A stretch of 21,692 nucleotides of DNA, taken from NCBI GenBank assembly GCA_017618515.1, contig JAFZUB010000074.1, positions 1 to 21,692 on the forward strand. Direction: 5' to 3'. Positions 8,801 to 15,679 of the stretch are shown piece by piece. Both the position numbers and the translations under genes were made by a program. The DNA comes from Bacteroidaceae bacterium. GTDB lineage: Bacteria > Bacteroidota > Bacteroidia > Bacteroidales > Bacteroidaceae. A model generated the notes under the pieces. It was given only the letters and a program-made list of their open reading frames with translations, searched no databases and was not told where the DNA came from. Within the stretch, counting starts at the first letter, position 1. Each line of letters starts with the position of its first letter.

Positions 8801-9920
8801 CAGTGGTGTCGGGGTTGATGCCGGCGCTAATGCTTATCTCTGAGCGGCGGCTATAGTCCATCACAATCTTCAGCACGCGTTGGGGCTCGTAATCCTTGCG
8901 CCAGGTGTAGTGACCTGAGTTCATAGGGATCTGGTCGGTGCCCATGGAGTAGCTGTACTTGTAGGGGCAGTAGATGAAACCCTGGTTGCACCAGCCGGCG
9001 CCCCATGAGTTGCAGATAATCCAAGCGCCCACCTCATCCTTGTCGGCCTCGCCAGAAACGCCGTTGCCGTCGAGGTCAAACTCTATGCGGTCGTCATAGC
9101 CTACCACGGTAAGCGCGTGGTTGTAAACATCGCCCCAGGCAGCCACATAATACATGCCAGCCACACCGAGGGAGCGGTTGGTAGCTGTATTGGGTATTGT
9201 CTGCCAGTCGCCGTAGGCTGCTACGCCAATACCGCTGACACCGCCGCACATAAAGCTCTCGTCGCCCCAGTGGTTCCAGAGGTACTGCTTCAGTTGCTCG
9301 CGACCTTCTTCGGTGGTCTGATCGCGGTCGCAGAAGGTGTCACCGCCAAGAGTGCGGTTAAACATCGCTGAGTACCACTTGTCGTAGCCCTGCATGTAGC
9401 CGTAGTCCTTCTCGCTGGTGTCTTGCAGACCAAAGGTGTTGCTGTAGGTGCGCCCGCCATATACAGCCACATTGGGCACTCCGTGGCGGTTCATAATCTC
9501 ATATTTGCCTATGCCGCAGTAGGTGTGCAGCCACGTGAAGTGGGTGGGCAACTGGTTCTCCTCATAGGAGGCGTCAGCATCGCGGTAGGCGTTCATCTCC
9601 AGTGTCATGGTGTAGCCCACGGCCTGAGCAGAGCCGCATGAACCGCCGCTTTGGTTGAATACCGGCGGATAGTATTTGGTCAGTGCGTTGTTGAGGTGGT
9701 CGGGACGCTGGTTGCCGTAGCGTGAACTGCGTGCGCTACCCTTTCGAGTTTTGGAGTCTCGAACCTCTCCTACGGTGTTGCTATAGGTCTTCTCAATCTT
9801 GGGAAAAGGATTGGCGTCAGGGTATGCCTGATAGTCCACCTTGATGTCCTGTGCACTCAATGTTCCGCACACCAGTGCGGCAGCGGCTGTCAGCAGCCAG
9901 CTCTTAGCGTAGTGTTTCAT
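5871..9920 (-). CDS. Secreted papain-like (C1) peptidase with LamG and PKD domains and a T9SS sorting tail
   Basis: This 1349-residue exported protein has a signal peptide at about residues 1-23, ending LSA-Q. A papain-fold region spans about 75-345. It shows NQSGGSCGSA (89-98) with Gln90 as oxyanion-hole residue, NHALTVVGYDD with His268, and NSWGAGW with Asn304. A calcium-loop-like DLDGNG lies between His and Asn. Cys95 is the only nearby candidate nucleophile, while the site aligned to papain Cys25 seems to be Ala98, so activity needs testing. Downstream come a FN3-like segment (about 505-580), a LamG/concanavalin-like domain (about 590-725), three PKD-like repeats (about 800-1045), a second LamG domain (about 1057-1192), and a C-terminal sorting domain ending GIYIANGKKIVVR. 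This fits type IX secretion and attachment at the cell surface, acting on or binding outside proteins or glycans. It stands alone, with its own promoter at 9960-9967. Confidence 0.9.
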   Translation of the reverse strand: MKHYAKSWLLTAAAALVCGTLSAQDIKVDYQAYPDANPFPKIEKTYSNTVGEVRDSKTRKGSARSSRYGNQRPDHLNNALTKYYPPVFNQSGGSCGSAQAVGYTMTLEMNAYRDADASYEENQLPTHFTWLHTYCGIGKYEIMNRHGVPNVAVYGGRTYSNTFGLQDTSEKDYGYMQGYDKWYSAMFNRTLGGDTFCDRDQTTEEGREQLKQYLWNHWGDESFMCGGVSGIGVAAYGDWQTIPNTATNRSLGVAGMYYVAAWGDVYNHALTVVGYDDRIEFDLDGNGVSGEADKDEVGAWIICNSWGAGWCNQGFIYCPYKYSYSMGTDQIPMNSGHYTWRKDYEPQRVLKIVMDYSRRSEISISAGINPDTTATEPQKVEVMPFFDYAGNGQKDETDKNNLPEPEVPMLGKWKGRMNYEPIEFGYDVTDLSSTFDLTKPVKYFLKINSKQKAVGSGTVYRLSLMDYTHDPEGMEIPTRVDTVAILNGGKTTLLSLTTIGQQIYAPLNVALSGKRLTWSEPMPSSYEIARYYVYKGADKIAEVPATSHSYIVDNEDATYYVATAYSYRNRRLVSKLSTPGRKQGELFNEESNQVLQLSDASASVNGLLSEGIKQGTIEFWLKPTSIKSYNQQMGENWGSLFFCITATGQIQCGWDTNDRIITKANTVKAGTWYHIAIVADVNQMTLYVDGMKKGNIASESYAGIPALSTFSLRNFDAQIDELRIWSTARSMADIYRNKGLTVACPTAHSDLVAYYPMTIIERNGQRYIKDLASGYDMVLSDGETKTDDSILKGAITTYAATFNAPQGTLYAGEPLNFKSTALINTVNWQWSAPEATTPTTTSSAPYITFEQPGTYQVTHTATCIDGTTAETTQEVTVVSPEAPVADFTIANTEQAAGDLFCLANQSSGSNCTFTWSTPGADQEEVHSVNAGVTYSRTGVFPITLTARNSGGESSKTLYVTVSPSAPRVAFAVNPPNIMLGETTYLVDETLQNPETWKWTITNGIHDYEVNGQSSSFTPTHPGYYDITLESGNSIGTTTHTEQGLLMVLNADSKNGLIMSGSEQLESTTNLFGEGTKAFTIEWWMLPYVCEGALNMTTENDMVTITTDHDGNMSVTVGDKTAKSGNGFVLSSTWHHYAVSYTFGAVKFYRDGVLFASPTTRIGTSTTDWGKLFLSGGDNGYRGQIDELRIWSKALSLSTMKGLINAPLTNIEDLVDKNGLVAYYDFNQSTGSVKDRTSNAIDLSRIGFGPDGDAWSPSTGVFTLDLDADAATEVIDADGITHVYNAIREGKTTSIEGTLGGIRFAFEKGETVKVYTLDGQCVFNDTVEGVHIISFPAGIYIANGKKIVVR

Positions 9921-9959
9921 TTATCTGTGATGTTATTGTTGTCTGATTTTATTATCAAG

Positions 9960-9967
9960 CAAAAGTA
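9960..9967 (-). promoter_or_regulatory. Minus-strand -7 element for the secreted peptidase gene
   Basis: The plus strand reads CAAAAGTA, which is TACTTTTG on the minus strand and matches TAnnTTTG. It lies 40 bp before the ATG at 9920. It is divergent from the promoter at 10021. Confidence 0.7.
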
Positions 9968-9977
9968 CACATTATTA

Positions 9978-9993
9978 TTTATACGCGTATAAA
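9978..9993. promoter_or_regulatory. 16-bp perfect palindrome between divergent promoters (candidate operator)
   Basis: TTTATACGCGTATAAA is its own reverse complement. It sits 10 bp upstream of the minus-strand -7 element, where the -33 contact of the peptidase promoter would be, and 27 bp before the plus-strand -7 element. A dimeric repressor or activator site is plausible; no regulator gene is adjacent. Confidence 0.5.
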
Positions 9994-10020
9994 AAAAGGC
10001 TGTGTTTTATCAAAATCAGT

Positions 10021-10028
10021 TAACTTTG
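10021..10028 (+). promoter_or_regulatory. -7 element for the SprT-like gene
   Basis: TAACTTTG matches TAnnTTTG and lies 17 bp before the ATG at 10046, so the leader is very short. A purine-rich AAAGG just before the ATG may help ribosome binding. Confidence 0.7.
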
Positions 10029-10045
10029 CACAGAAATTATAAAGG

Positions 10046-10690
10046 ATGAGAGCGTCACTAGATTTCTTACATGAGCGCTACGCGCAGTTTAATGCTTTAA
10101 TGTTTGGCGGCGAATTGCCACAGGTGAGGCTTCGCTTGAGCCGAGCCCGAACATATCTGGGCCAGTTGCGCTACAAGCGCACTCGCTCCCTGTTTGGTCG
10201 CGCCAAATATTCCAATCTGACCATCTCGATAAGCACCCTCTACGACTTGCCCGAGACAGAGGTGGAGGACACACTCATCCATGAGATGATTCATCTGCAG
10301 ATACTGCTTGGCGGTAAGCGCGACAGCTCCACCCACGGCACCTTATTTCGTGCAAAAATGCGCGAAATCAACGAGCAATTTGGTCGGCATATCACCGTCT
10401 CGCACCATGCCACGGAGCAGGAGTGTCAGCAAGATCAGCGCAAGCGCAATCACCTATTGTGTGTGTGCACTCTCACCAGCGGAAAGCAGGGTATTATCCT
10501 TGCACGCCCCTCTAATATCTCCAGTCTGCGGCAGCGACTGCCCCAACTGCCCGACGTGACGGACTGCCGCTGGTATCTCTCTACCGATACCTACCTTAAT
10601 CGCTATCCGCGCCCACTGACCTTGAAGATTTACTCCATTCCGGCCGATATCCTAGCTCGCATCGTCGCTGATGCACGCCCTCTATTATAG
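10046..10690 (+). CDS. SprT-like zinc metalloprotein
   Basis: The 214 residues carry the SprT-like zinc site: HEMIH at residues 79-83 with a third likely ligand at His97 (THG). The family's N-terminal signature FNALMFGGELP is at residues 15-25. SprT-like proteins are cytoplasmic; eukaryotic relatives (SPRTN) cleave DNA-protein crosslinks, while the bacterial role is poorly defined. The region after residue 120 (CVCTLTSGKQG) fits the family's C-terminal small beta domain, but a full four-Cys zinc ribbon is not visible. Its own promoter is very close to the start. Its stop codon overlaps the stop of the opposite-strand esterase gene (TTA-TAG at 10685-10690). Family assignment is good; protease activity is inferred from the motif. 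Confidence 0.87.
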   Translation: MRASLDFLHERYAQFNALMFGGELPQVRLRLSRARTYLGQLRYKRTRSLFGRAKYSNLTISISTLYDLPETEVEDTLIHEMIHLQILLGGKRDSSTHGTLFRAKMREINEQFGRHITVSHHATEQECQQDQRKRNHLLCVCTLTSGKQGIILARPSNISSLRQRLPQLPDVTDCRWYLSTDTYLNRYPRPLTLKIYSIPADILARIVADARPLL

Positions 10691-11260
10691 ACCTAAAATT
10701 TCTTTTATCAACGGGAGCACGGTGTGACGCAGCACATTTTCGTTGAGCCGGTGCTCGCCCTCAAAGCGGATGGCTTTGGGGTAATGTTTGCGGAAAAGGT
10801 CGTAGGTGTTGACCGTGGGGTCGTTGATGCCGAAGAGTCCCCAGCATGTCTGCTGTTGCTCAGGGGTGATGTCCTTAAACTGGAGGCGCTCCATCTGATT
10901 GAAGTGCTGGATGATGTCGCGTGTGATGCGGAAGGTCTTCTGATTGTCCTTGCGGCGGTTGAGAAATTGGTGTTCGCCAGTGCGCAGCACCTTGCTCAGT
11001 TTCGACATGTTGAATGCAGGATTGACGCAGATTCTTTTGAAATCGCGCATCTGCTGGGCATACATTCCACCCATGCTGGTGCCGATAATCAGGTCGGGCT
11101 GTTCCTGTTGACAGAGTTGCTTCAGAAAGGGCAGGGCCTCTGCCGGGTCAACGGGTATGTCGGGTGCCACTATCTCTATCTCGGGTAGGTGGTGGCGCAG
11201 TTGCTGCACGGTGCCGCTGGCTCCAGACGATGCGAAGCCATGGAAATAGATAATCTTCAT
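10685..11260 (-). CDS. YqiA/YcfP-like alpha/beta-hydrolase esterase
   Basis: The 191-residue cytoplasmic protein starts MKIIYFHGFASSG, typical of the YqiA/UPF0227 group of small esterases. The nucleophile elbow is GTSMGG with Ser62, the likely acid is Asp147 (GINDPTV) and the likely base is His170 (GEHRL). Length matches the family (about 190). These enzymes hydrolyse short-chain esters in vitro; the natural substrate is unknown. There is no signal peptide. The gene has its own promoter on the minus strand at 11292-11299, divergent from that of pnp, and ends convergently on the SprT-like gene with overlapping stop codons, so no terminator fits between them. Confidence 0.9.
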   Translation of the reverse strand: MKIIYFHGFASSGASGTVQQLRHHLPEIEIVAPDIPVDPAEALPFLKQLCQQEQPDLIIGTSMGGMYAQQMRDFKRICVNPAFNMSKLSKVLRTGEHQFLNRRKDNQKTFRITRDIIQHFNQMERLQFKDITPEQQQTCWGLFGINDPTVNTYDLFRKHYPKAIRFEGEHRLNENVLRHTVLPLIKEILGL

Positions 11261-11291
11261 GCGAAAATGCCAATTTTGATTAAATGTGGTG

Positions 11292-11299
11292 CAAAAGTA
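11292..11299 (-). promoter_or_regulatory. Minus-strand -7 element for the esterase gene
   Basis: The plus strand reads CAAAAGTA, giving TACTTTTG on the minus strand. It lies 31 bp upstream of the ATG at 11260 and is divergent from the pnp promoter. Confidence 0.7.
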
Positions 11300-11343
11300 T
11301 TAAATAATATGGTATTTAGCCCGTACATTATATAAAAAATAAG

Positions 11344-11351
11344 TAACTTTG
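11344..11351 (+). promoter_or_regulatory. -7 element for pnp
   Basis: TAACTTTG matches TAnnTTTG, 47 bp before the ATG at 11399. The leader is A/T-rich with no Shine-Dalgarno signal, as is usual in Bacteroidota. No RNase III-type long hairpin is evident in this short leader. Confidence 0.7.
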
Positions 11352-11398
11352 CGCGAATTTTGGAAGTTATAAGAAAAACAAATTAATTTTTTAGACAG

Positions 11399-13660
11399 AT
11401 GAACGTTATTACAAAAAAGATCCAATTGCCTGATGGTAGAGAGATTACCATCGAGACTGGCAAACTGGCCAAGCAGGCCGATGGATCAGCCGTGTTGCGT
11501 ATGGGCAACACCGTTTTGCTCGCCGCTGTGTGCGCCGCTGACGAAGCAGTGCCTGGCACCGACTTCATGCCGCTGCAGTGTGACTATCGCGAGCAGTATG
11601 CCGCCGCAGGCCGTTTCCCTGGTGGTTTCACCAAGCGCGAAGGCCGCCCCTCCGACCATGAGAGTTTGATTTCCCGACTGGTGGACCGCGCATTGCGTCC
11701 GCTTTTCCCGAGCAACTATCACGCCGAGGTGTATGTGAATATCATACTGTTTAGTGCCGACGGCGTAGATCAGCCCGATGCACTGGCCGGCCTCGCCGCC
11801 AGCGCAGCTCTGGCATGCTCTGATATTCCGTTTGAGACTCCTATCTCCGAGGTACGCGTAGCTCGCATCAATGGCGAGTATGTTATCAACCCCACTCTGC
11901 CGCAGATGCAGGAGGCCGACATGGACCTTATGGTGGCTGCCACCGAGGAGAACATCATGATGGTGGAAGGCGAGATGAAGGAAGTGAGCGAGCAAGATCT
12001 GCTCGGCGCCCTCAAGGCTGCTCACGACGCCATTAAGCCTATGTGCCGCATGCAGGTGGAGCTTAGCAAGGAGCTTGGTACCGATGTGAAGCGCGAATAT
12101 TGCCATGAGGTGAACGACGAGGAGTTGCGTGAGCAACTGCGTCAGGTTTGCTATCAGCCCGCTTACGATGTAACGAAGCAGGCTCTCGAGAAGCATGCCC
12201 GCGCTGAGGCCTTCGAGAAGATCCGCGAGGACTTCAAGGTAGCCTATGCTGAGCAGCACACCGACCTCACTCCTGAGGAACTGGAAGAGAAGAATGGTCT
12301 GATTGACCGCTACTATAACGACGTGGAGCGTGACGCTATGCGTCGCTGCGTGCTGGACGAGGGTATCCGTCTGGATGGTCGTAAGACCACCGACATACGC
12401 CCCATCTGGTGCGAGGTGAGCCCGCTGCCCATGCCTCACGGAAGCTCTATCTTTACTCGTGGCGAGACTCAATCGCTCACCACTTGTACCCTTGGTACCA
12501 AGCTTGATGAGAAGCTAGTGGACGATGTGCTCAACAAGAGCTACATGAAGTTCCTGCTTCACTACAACTTCCCGCCATTCTGCACCGGCGAGGCTAAGGC
12601 TCAGCGCGGCACCGGCCGTCGCGAGATTGGTCACGGCCATCTGGCATGGCGTGCGCTCAAGGATATGATACCCGATGACTTCCCTTACACCGTGCGTGTG
12701 GTTTCGCAGATACTTGAGAGCAACGGTTCGTCGTCAATGGCCACCGTTTGCGCCGGTACCCTCGCCCTTATGGACGCTGGTGTGCCCATCAAGAAGCCTG
12801 TCAGCGGTATTGCCATGGGTCTTATCAAGAACCCGGGCGAAGAGAAGTATGCAGTGCTAAGCGATATCCTCGGCGATGAGGATCACCTTGGCGATATGGA
12901 CTTCAAGACCACTGGTACCATCGACGGCCTCACCGCTACGCAGATGGATATCAAGTGCGATGGTCTCAGCTATGAGATACTGGAGAAGGCTCTCATGCAG
13001 GCCAAGGCTGGCCGCGAGCATATTCTCGGCAAGCTGACCGAGACTATTGCTGAGCCGCGTCCCGACTTCAAGCCCCATGTACCTCGCATCGTTGCCTTCG
13101 AGATTCCGAAGGAGTTTATCGGTGCTGTTATTGGTCCTGGTGGTAAGATTATCCAGGGAATCCAAGAGGAGACCGGCACTGTCATCACTATTGATGAAGA
13201 AGACGGCGTAGGCAAGGTGCAGGTGAGCGCTCCCGATAAGGAGAGCATCGAGGCCGGTGTTGCCAAGATCAAGGCTATCGTTGCCCTGCCCGAGGTAGGC
13301 GAGGAGTATGATGCCAAGGTTATCAGCATCATGCCTTACGGCTGCTTCGTAGAGTTTATGCCGGGTCGCGAAGGTCTGCTCCACATCAGCGAGATGGACT
13401 GGAAGCGCCTCGAGACCGTGGAGGAGACAGGTATCCAGGAAGGCGACATGATCAGAGTGAAGTTGCTCGAGATCAACGAGAAGACTGGCAAGTATCGCCT
13501 CTCTCACCGTGTGCTCCTGCCAAAGCCCGAGGGTTATGAGGAGCGTCCGCAGCGTCCTCGTGGCCCGCGTCCACCGCGCCGTGAAGGCAATGGAGGAGGA
13601 TTCCGCGACAATGGTGGCCCGCGTCGTGATGGCAACGGCGGTGGATTCCGCGATAAGTAG
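11399..13660 (+). CDS. pnp: Polyribonucleotide nucleotidyltransferase (PNPase)
   Basis: PNPase degrades RNA 3' to 5' by phosphorolysis and can also add tails; it works as a cytoplasmic homotrimer. The 753 residues show the standard order: first RNase PH domain (about 10-145), helical linker domain (about 240-315), second RNase PH domain (about 320-550, starting [13 protein letters not shown]), KH domain with [12 protein letters not shown] (about 574-590), and S1 domain (about 634-702, with YGCFVEF and GLLHISEM). After residue about 710 there is an Arg/Pro/Gly-rich tail holding two copies of GNGGGFRD, probably an extra RNA-binding tail. The gene has its own promoter and is followed by a strong hairpin. 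No neighbouring rpsO is seen, unlike the arrangement in many bacteria. Confidence 0.98.
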   Translation: MNVITKKIQLPDGREITIETGKLAKQADGSAVLRMGNTVLLAAVCAADEAVPGTDFMPLQCDYREQYAAAGRFPGGFTKREGRPSDHESLISRLVDRALRPLFPSNYHAEVYVNIILFSADGVDQPDALAGLAASAALACSDIPFETPISEVRVARINGEYVINPTLPQMQEADMDLMVAATEENIMMVEGEMKEVSEQDLLGALKAAHDAIKPMCRMQVELSKELGTDVKREYCHEVNDEELREQLRQVCYQPAYDVTKQALEKHARAEAFEKIREDFKVAYAEQHTDLTPEELEEKNGLIDRYYNDVERDAMRRCVLDEGIRLDGRKTTDIRPIWCEVSPLPMPHGSSIFTRGETQSLTTCTLGTKLDEKLVDDVLNKSYMKFLLHYNFPPFCTGEAKAQRGTGRREIGHGHLAWRALKDMIPDDFPYTVRVVSQILESNGSSSMATVCAGTLALMDAGVPIKKPVSGIAMGLIKNPGEEKYAVLSDILGDEDHLGDMDFKTTGTIDGLTATQMDIKCDGLSYEILEKALMQAKAGREHILGKLTETIAEPRPDFKPHVPRIVAFEIPKEFIGAVIGPGGKIIQGIQEETGTVITIDEEDGVGKVQVSAPDKESIEAGVAKIKAIVALPEVGEEYDAKVISIMPYGCFVEFMPGREGLLHISEMDWKRLETVEETGIQEGDMIRVKLLEINEKTGKYRLSHRVLLPKPEGYEERPQRPRGPRPPRREGNGGGFRDNGGPRRDGNGGGFRDK

Positions 13661-13694
13661 ATTGCGCTTCGCGCGTACGCATATATAATATAAT

Positions 13695-13736
13695 AAGGTG
13701 TGCTGAATAGGGCTTTTCCTGTGTTCAGCACACCTT
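13695..13736 (+). terminator. Hairpin terminator after pnp
   Basis: A perfect 13-bp stem pairs AAGGTGTGCTGAA (13695-13707) with TTCAGCACACCTT (13724-13736) around a 16-nt loop. The T-tract after it is short (TTT), but the stem is strong and lies 35 bp after the stop codon. Confidence 0.75.
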
Positions 13737-13908
13737 TGCTTATGCTCTCAGGTGCAAATAATGTGTACTTATGCTCTAATTCTTTAATTATGGCTTTTTG
13801 GTCATATGGGATGGTCTAAAAGTCCCGAAAATCCTAACAAATGTTAAAATTCGCACAAAGTAGAGTGTTTTCTTACCCTAAAAAGCATAGTATATGGTCG
13901 GAAAGGCA

Positions 13909-13916
13909 TACCTTTG
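13909..13916 (+). promoter_or_regulatory. -7 element for the beta-barrel protein gene
   Basis: TACCTTTG matches TAnnTTTG, 50 bp before the ATG at 13967. No clear -33 TTG is found. Confidence 0.7.
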
Positions 13917-13966
13917 CGCCGGTTTTAGAAAATCACCCTTTTTATTAACTTTAAATTTTAAGTATT

Positions 13967-14530
13967 ATGAAGAAAATGATTCTTGCTGCATTCGTTGCAG
14001 TTGCATCTCTCACCGCTAGCGCACAGATTTGGGTAGGTGGCGAAGTTGGTTTCAACACTTGGAAGGAGTCTAATCCTACTGTCAAGGGCAATCACTTTAC
14101 TGTAGCCCCCGAGGTTGGTTACAAACTGAATGACAAGCTGGATGTAGCAGTTCTCATTGGTTATGCTCACGCAAAGAACGCTAACGATTTGTTCAACTTT
14201 GAAATCCCCGCTTTTGAAAACGCCAATGGCTTCGAGCTCAATCCTTATCTGCGTTACACCTTTGCTAAGGCTGGTAACTTTGGCTTCTTCGTTGACGGTG
14301 GTTTCACCTATGCTCTGCTCCATGAGTGTGGTGATAGCAAGAGCATCAACGCTTGGGAAATTGGTTTGAAGCCCGGTATCTCCTACGCTCTGAGTGACAA
14401 GGTTACCCTCGTAGCTCACGTTGGTTTTGCAGGCTATCAGTACGCAAAGCATCATGATTGGAAGCGCAACGAGTTTGGCCTCGGTCTGGATGGCAACAAC
14501 ATCAGCTTTGGCTGCTATGTTAACCTTTAA
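13967..14530 (+). CDS. Small outer-membrane beta-barrel protein
   Basis: The 187-residue protein has a clear signal peptide (MKKMILAAFVAVASLTASA, cleavage before Gln20). The rest alternates polar and hydrophobic residues in strand-like blocks separated by turns: IWVGGEVGFNTW, HFTVAPEVGYKL, LDVAVLIGYAH, ELNPYLRYTF, GFFVDGGFTYAL, WEIGLKPGISYAL, VTLVAHVGFAGYQ and FGLGLDGNNISFG. This fits an eight-stranded barrel of the OmpA/OmpX-like 'outer membrane beta-barrel' group common in Bacteroidota. There is no OmpA-like peptidoglycan-binding domain. It has its own promoter and a hairpin after the stop, so it is probably transcribed alone. Codons are biased to frequent ones (AAG, CTG, GTT), which suggests good expression. 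The specific function is unknown. Confidence 0.88.
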   Translation: MKKMILAAFVAVASLTASAQIWVGGEVGFNTWKESNPTVKGNHFTVAPEVGYKLNDKLDVAVLIGYAHAKNANDLFNFEIPAFENANGFELNPYLRYTFAKAGNFGFFVDGGFTYALLHECGDSKSINAWEIGLKPGISYALSDKVTLVAHVGFAGYQYAKHHDWKRNEFGLGLDGNNISFGCYVNL

Positions 14531-14560
14531 TTGAAATAGCGGATTTATTATCCCTAAATA

Positions 14561-14599
14561 ATATGGGGGGGGCGACAGATTATTCTGCCGCCCCCATAT
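14561..14599 (+). terminator. G-rich hairpin after the beta-barrel gene
   Basis: ATATGGGGG (14561-14569) pairs with CCCCCATAT (14591-14599), and CAG (14576-14578) pairs with CTG (14585-14587). The left arm has a run of eight G. The following sequence is only moderately T-rich (GTTGTTGCCCTTTTGG). It is probably a terminator for the beta-barrel gene. Confidence 0.6.
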
Positions 14600-14624
14600 C
14601 GTTGTTGCCCTTTTGGTCAAAAAA

Positions 14625-14652
14625 CTCCTAACTCCTAACTCCTAACTCCTAA
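14625..14652 (+). repeat. Four perfect heptamers CTCCTAA upstream of the glycan cluster
   Basis: CTCCTAA is repeated four times without mismatch (14625-14652), just before the promoter at 14661. The reverse-complement class of unit, TTAGGAG, occurs at the end of the gene at 3555-4094. Confidence 0.9.
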
Positions 14653-14660
14653 CTTTTTAT

Positions 14661-14668
14661 TACCTTTG
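14661..14668 (+). promoter_or_regulatory. -7 element for the glycan cluster
   Basis: TACCTTTG matches TAnnTTTG. It ends only 8 bp before the ATG at 14677 and 23 bp before the in-frame ATG at 14692. The expected transcription start would leave a leader of just a few bases for the first ATG, so the second may be the true start, or the mRNA is nearly leaderless. Confidence 0.65.
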
Positions 14669-14676
14669 CCCTCATA

Positions 14677-15672
14677 ATGCAGCAGACCGACATGGACAGT
14701 GTCTTAAGAATATCGGTGGTGATGTGCACCTACAACGGTGAGCGTTATCTCAAGGAACAGTTGGAAAGCATTCTCCAGCAAGACTATCCAGTGGAGGAGA
14801 TTATCGTGCAGGATGATGGCTCCATCGACGGCACCATGCAGCTGCTGAGCGAATACGCGCAGCACAATTCCAAGATTAAGTTGTTCAGTAACGAGAGCGG
14901 TCAGCACGGAATCAATGCAAACTTCTTCTCTGCCATGCAGAGGGCGAAAGGTGACTATATTGCCATCAGCGACCAAGACGATATATGGGAGCCCGACAAA
15001 CTTCGTCTGCAGGTAGAGGCTATTGGCGACAAACTGCTCTGCTCCGGCTTCTCGGTGCCGTTTTCAAGTGACGGCTTCCCTGTGCAGGTGGATATGCGGC
15101 GCCCCTGCCTCCATGCGCTGCGCAATTGCTACCTGAGTGAGATGGCTGGCCATACGATGCTGCTGCGTCGCGAACTGCTTGATATGCTTAAGGAGCACGG
15201 TGCCAGCATCACGCTCTACTACGACTGGCAGTTGGCTTGTGCCGCTACGGCTGGCGAGAGTGTGGCATTCGTGGAGAAGAAACTGGTGAACTTCCGTCGT
15301 CATAGCGATGCAGCTACAGCCACGCTGCCAGTGGGTAGCGGCCTGCTGTCGAAAGGAGCATGGGACTATATTAAGACCTCAGTGGTGCACCATCGCTTTT
15401 TGCAGGGCGAGTTGAGAAAACGGTTTGCCATTGTCAAGCCTTTCCTGGAGCGCTTGCCGTTTGACACCCAGAGTCGCAGTGCGGCACTCCAGATGAGCGA
15501 GCTGCATCTGCACAAGGGTTTTCCGTGGTTTGTGAAGCGCATAGTATTCTTCGTCAAGCACTCCCACCATATCTTCCACACGGAGGAGCGTAGGCCTGTG
15601 GTGCGTGTGCTGAGGGCGATGTTCTTTGTATTTTCTTGCGGCTACTACTATCGCAGCCGTTTGCCGAAGTGA
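14677..15672 (+). CDS. Glycosyltransferase family 2 (RfbF/rhamnosyltransferase-like)
   Basis: This 331-residue enzyme has a GT-A fold and uses a nucleotide sugar to extend a surface glycan. It has the GT2 hallmarks ISVVMCTYNGERYLKEQL (residues 12-29), the DDGS nucleotide-binding motif (46-49) and DQDD (99-102) as the metal-binding DxD equivalent. The DQDD-IWEPDK form is typical of RfbF-type rhamnosyl/galactosyl transferases acting on O-antigen or capsule. The C-terminal region is basic with a hydrophobic stretch (VLRAMFFVFSCGYYY), which may touch the membrane. The start at 14677 is very close to the promoter; Met6 (14692) is an alternative. It is first in a tight cluster: the next gene starts 7 bp after its stop. 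Donor and acceptor cannot be read from sequence. Confidence 0.9.
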   Translation: MQQTDMDSVLRISVVMCTYNGERYLKEQLESILQQDYPVEEIIVQDDGSIDGTMQLLSEYAQHNSKIKLFSNESGQHGINANFFSAMQRAKGDYIAISDQDDIWEPDKLRLQVEAIGDKLLCSGFSVPFSSDGFPVQVDMRRPCLHALRNCYLSEMAGHTMLLRRELLDMLKEHGASITLYYDWQLACAATAGESVAFVEKKLVNFRRHSDAATATLPVGSGLLSKGAWDYIKTSVVHHRFLQGELRKRFAIVKPFLERLPFDTQSRSAALQMSELHLHKGFPWFVKRIVFFVKHSHHIFHTEERRPVVRVLRAMFFVFSCGYYYRSRLPK

Positions 15673-15679
15673 TAAAGAT

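Larger units (their letters stand above)
13661..13966 (+). other. 306-bp intergenic region between pnp and the beta-barrel gene
   Basis: It holds the pnp terminator (13695-13736), a 10-bp direct repeat CTTATGCTCT at 13739-13748 and 13768-13777 (29 bp apart), a weak dyad TAACA-AA-TGTTA at about 13833-13844, and the promoter of the next gene. No conserved open frame, tRNA or recognised riboswitch was seen. Confidence 0.6.

Noticed and set aside
11486..12472. Long open frame (328 codons) on the minus strand opposite pnp
   Set aside because: It is a shadow of the well-conserved pnp frame; its product has no family pattern, no promoter and low-complexity Leu/Val/His composition.
14625..14652. CRISPR array or origin iterons from the tandem repeats
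   Set aside because: Units are 7 bp with no spacers, no cas or replication genes are nearby, and the same class recurs at other junctions and inside genes.
15626..15679. Earlier start for the LicD protein
   Set aside because: It overlaps the preceding GT2 gene by 47 bp and adds residues unlike the family; the ATG at 15680 is 7 bp after the GT2 stop.
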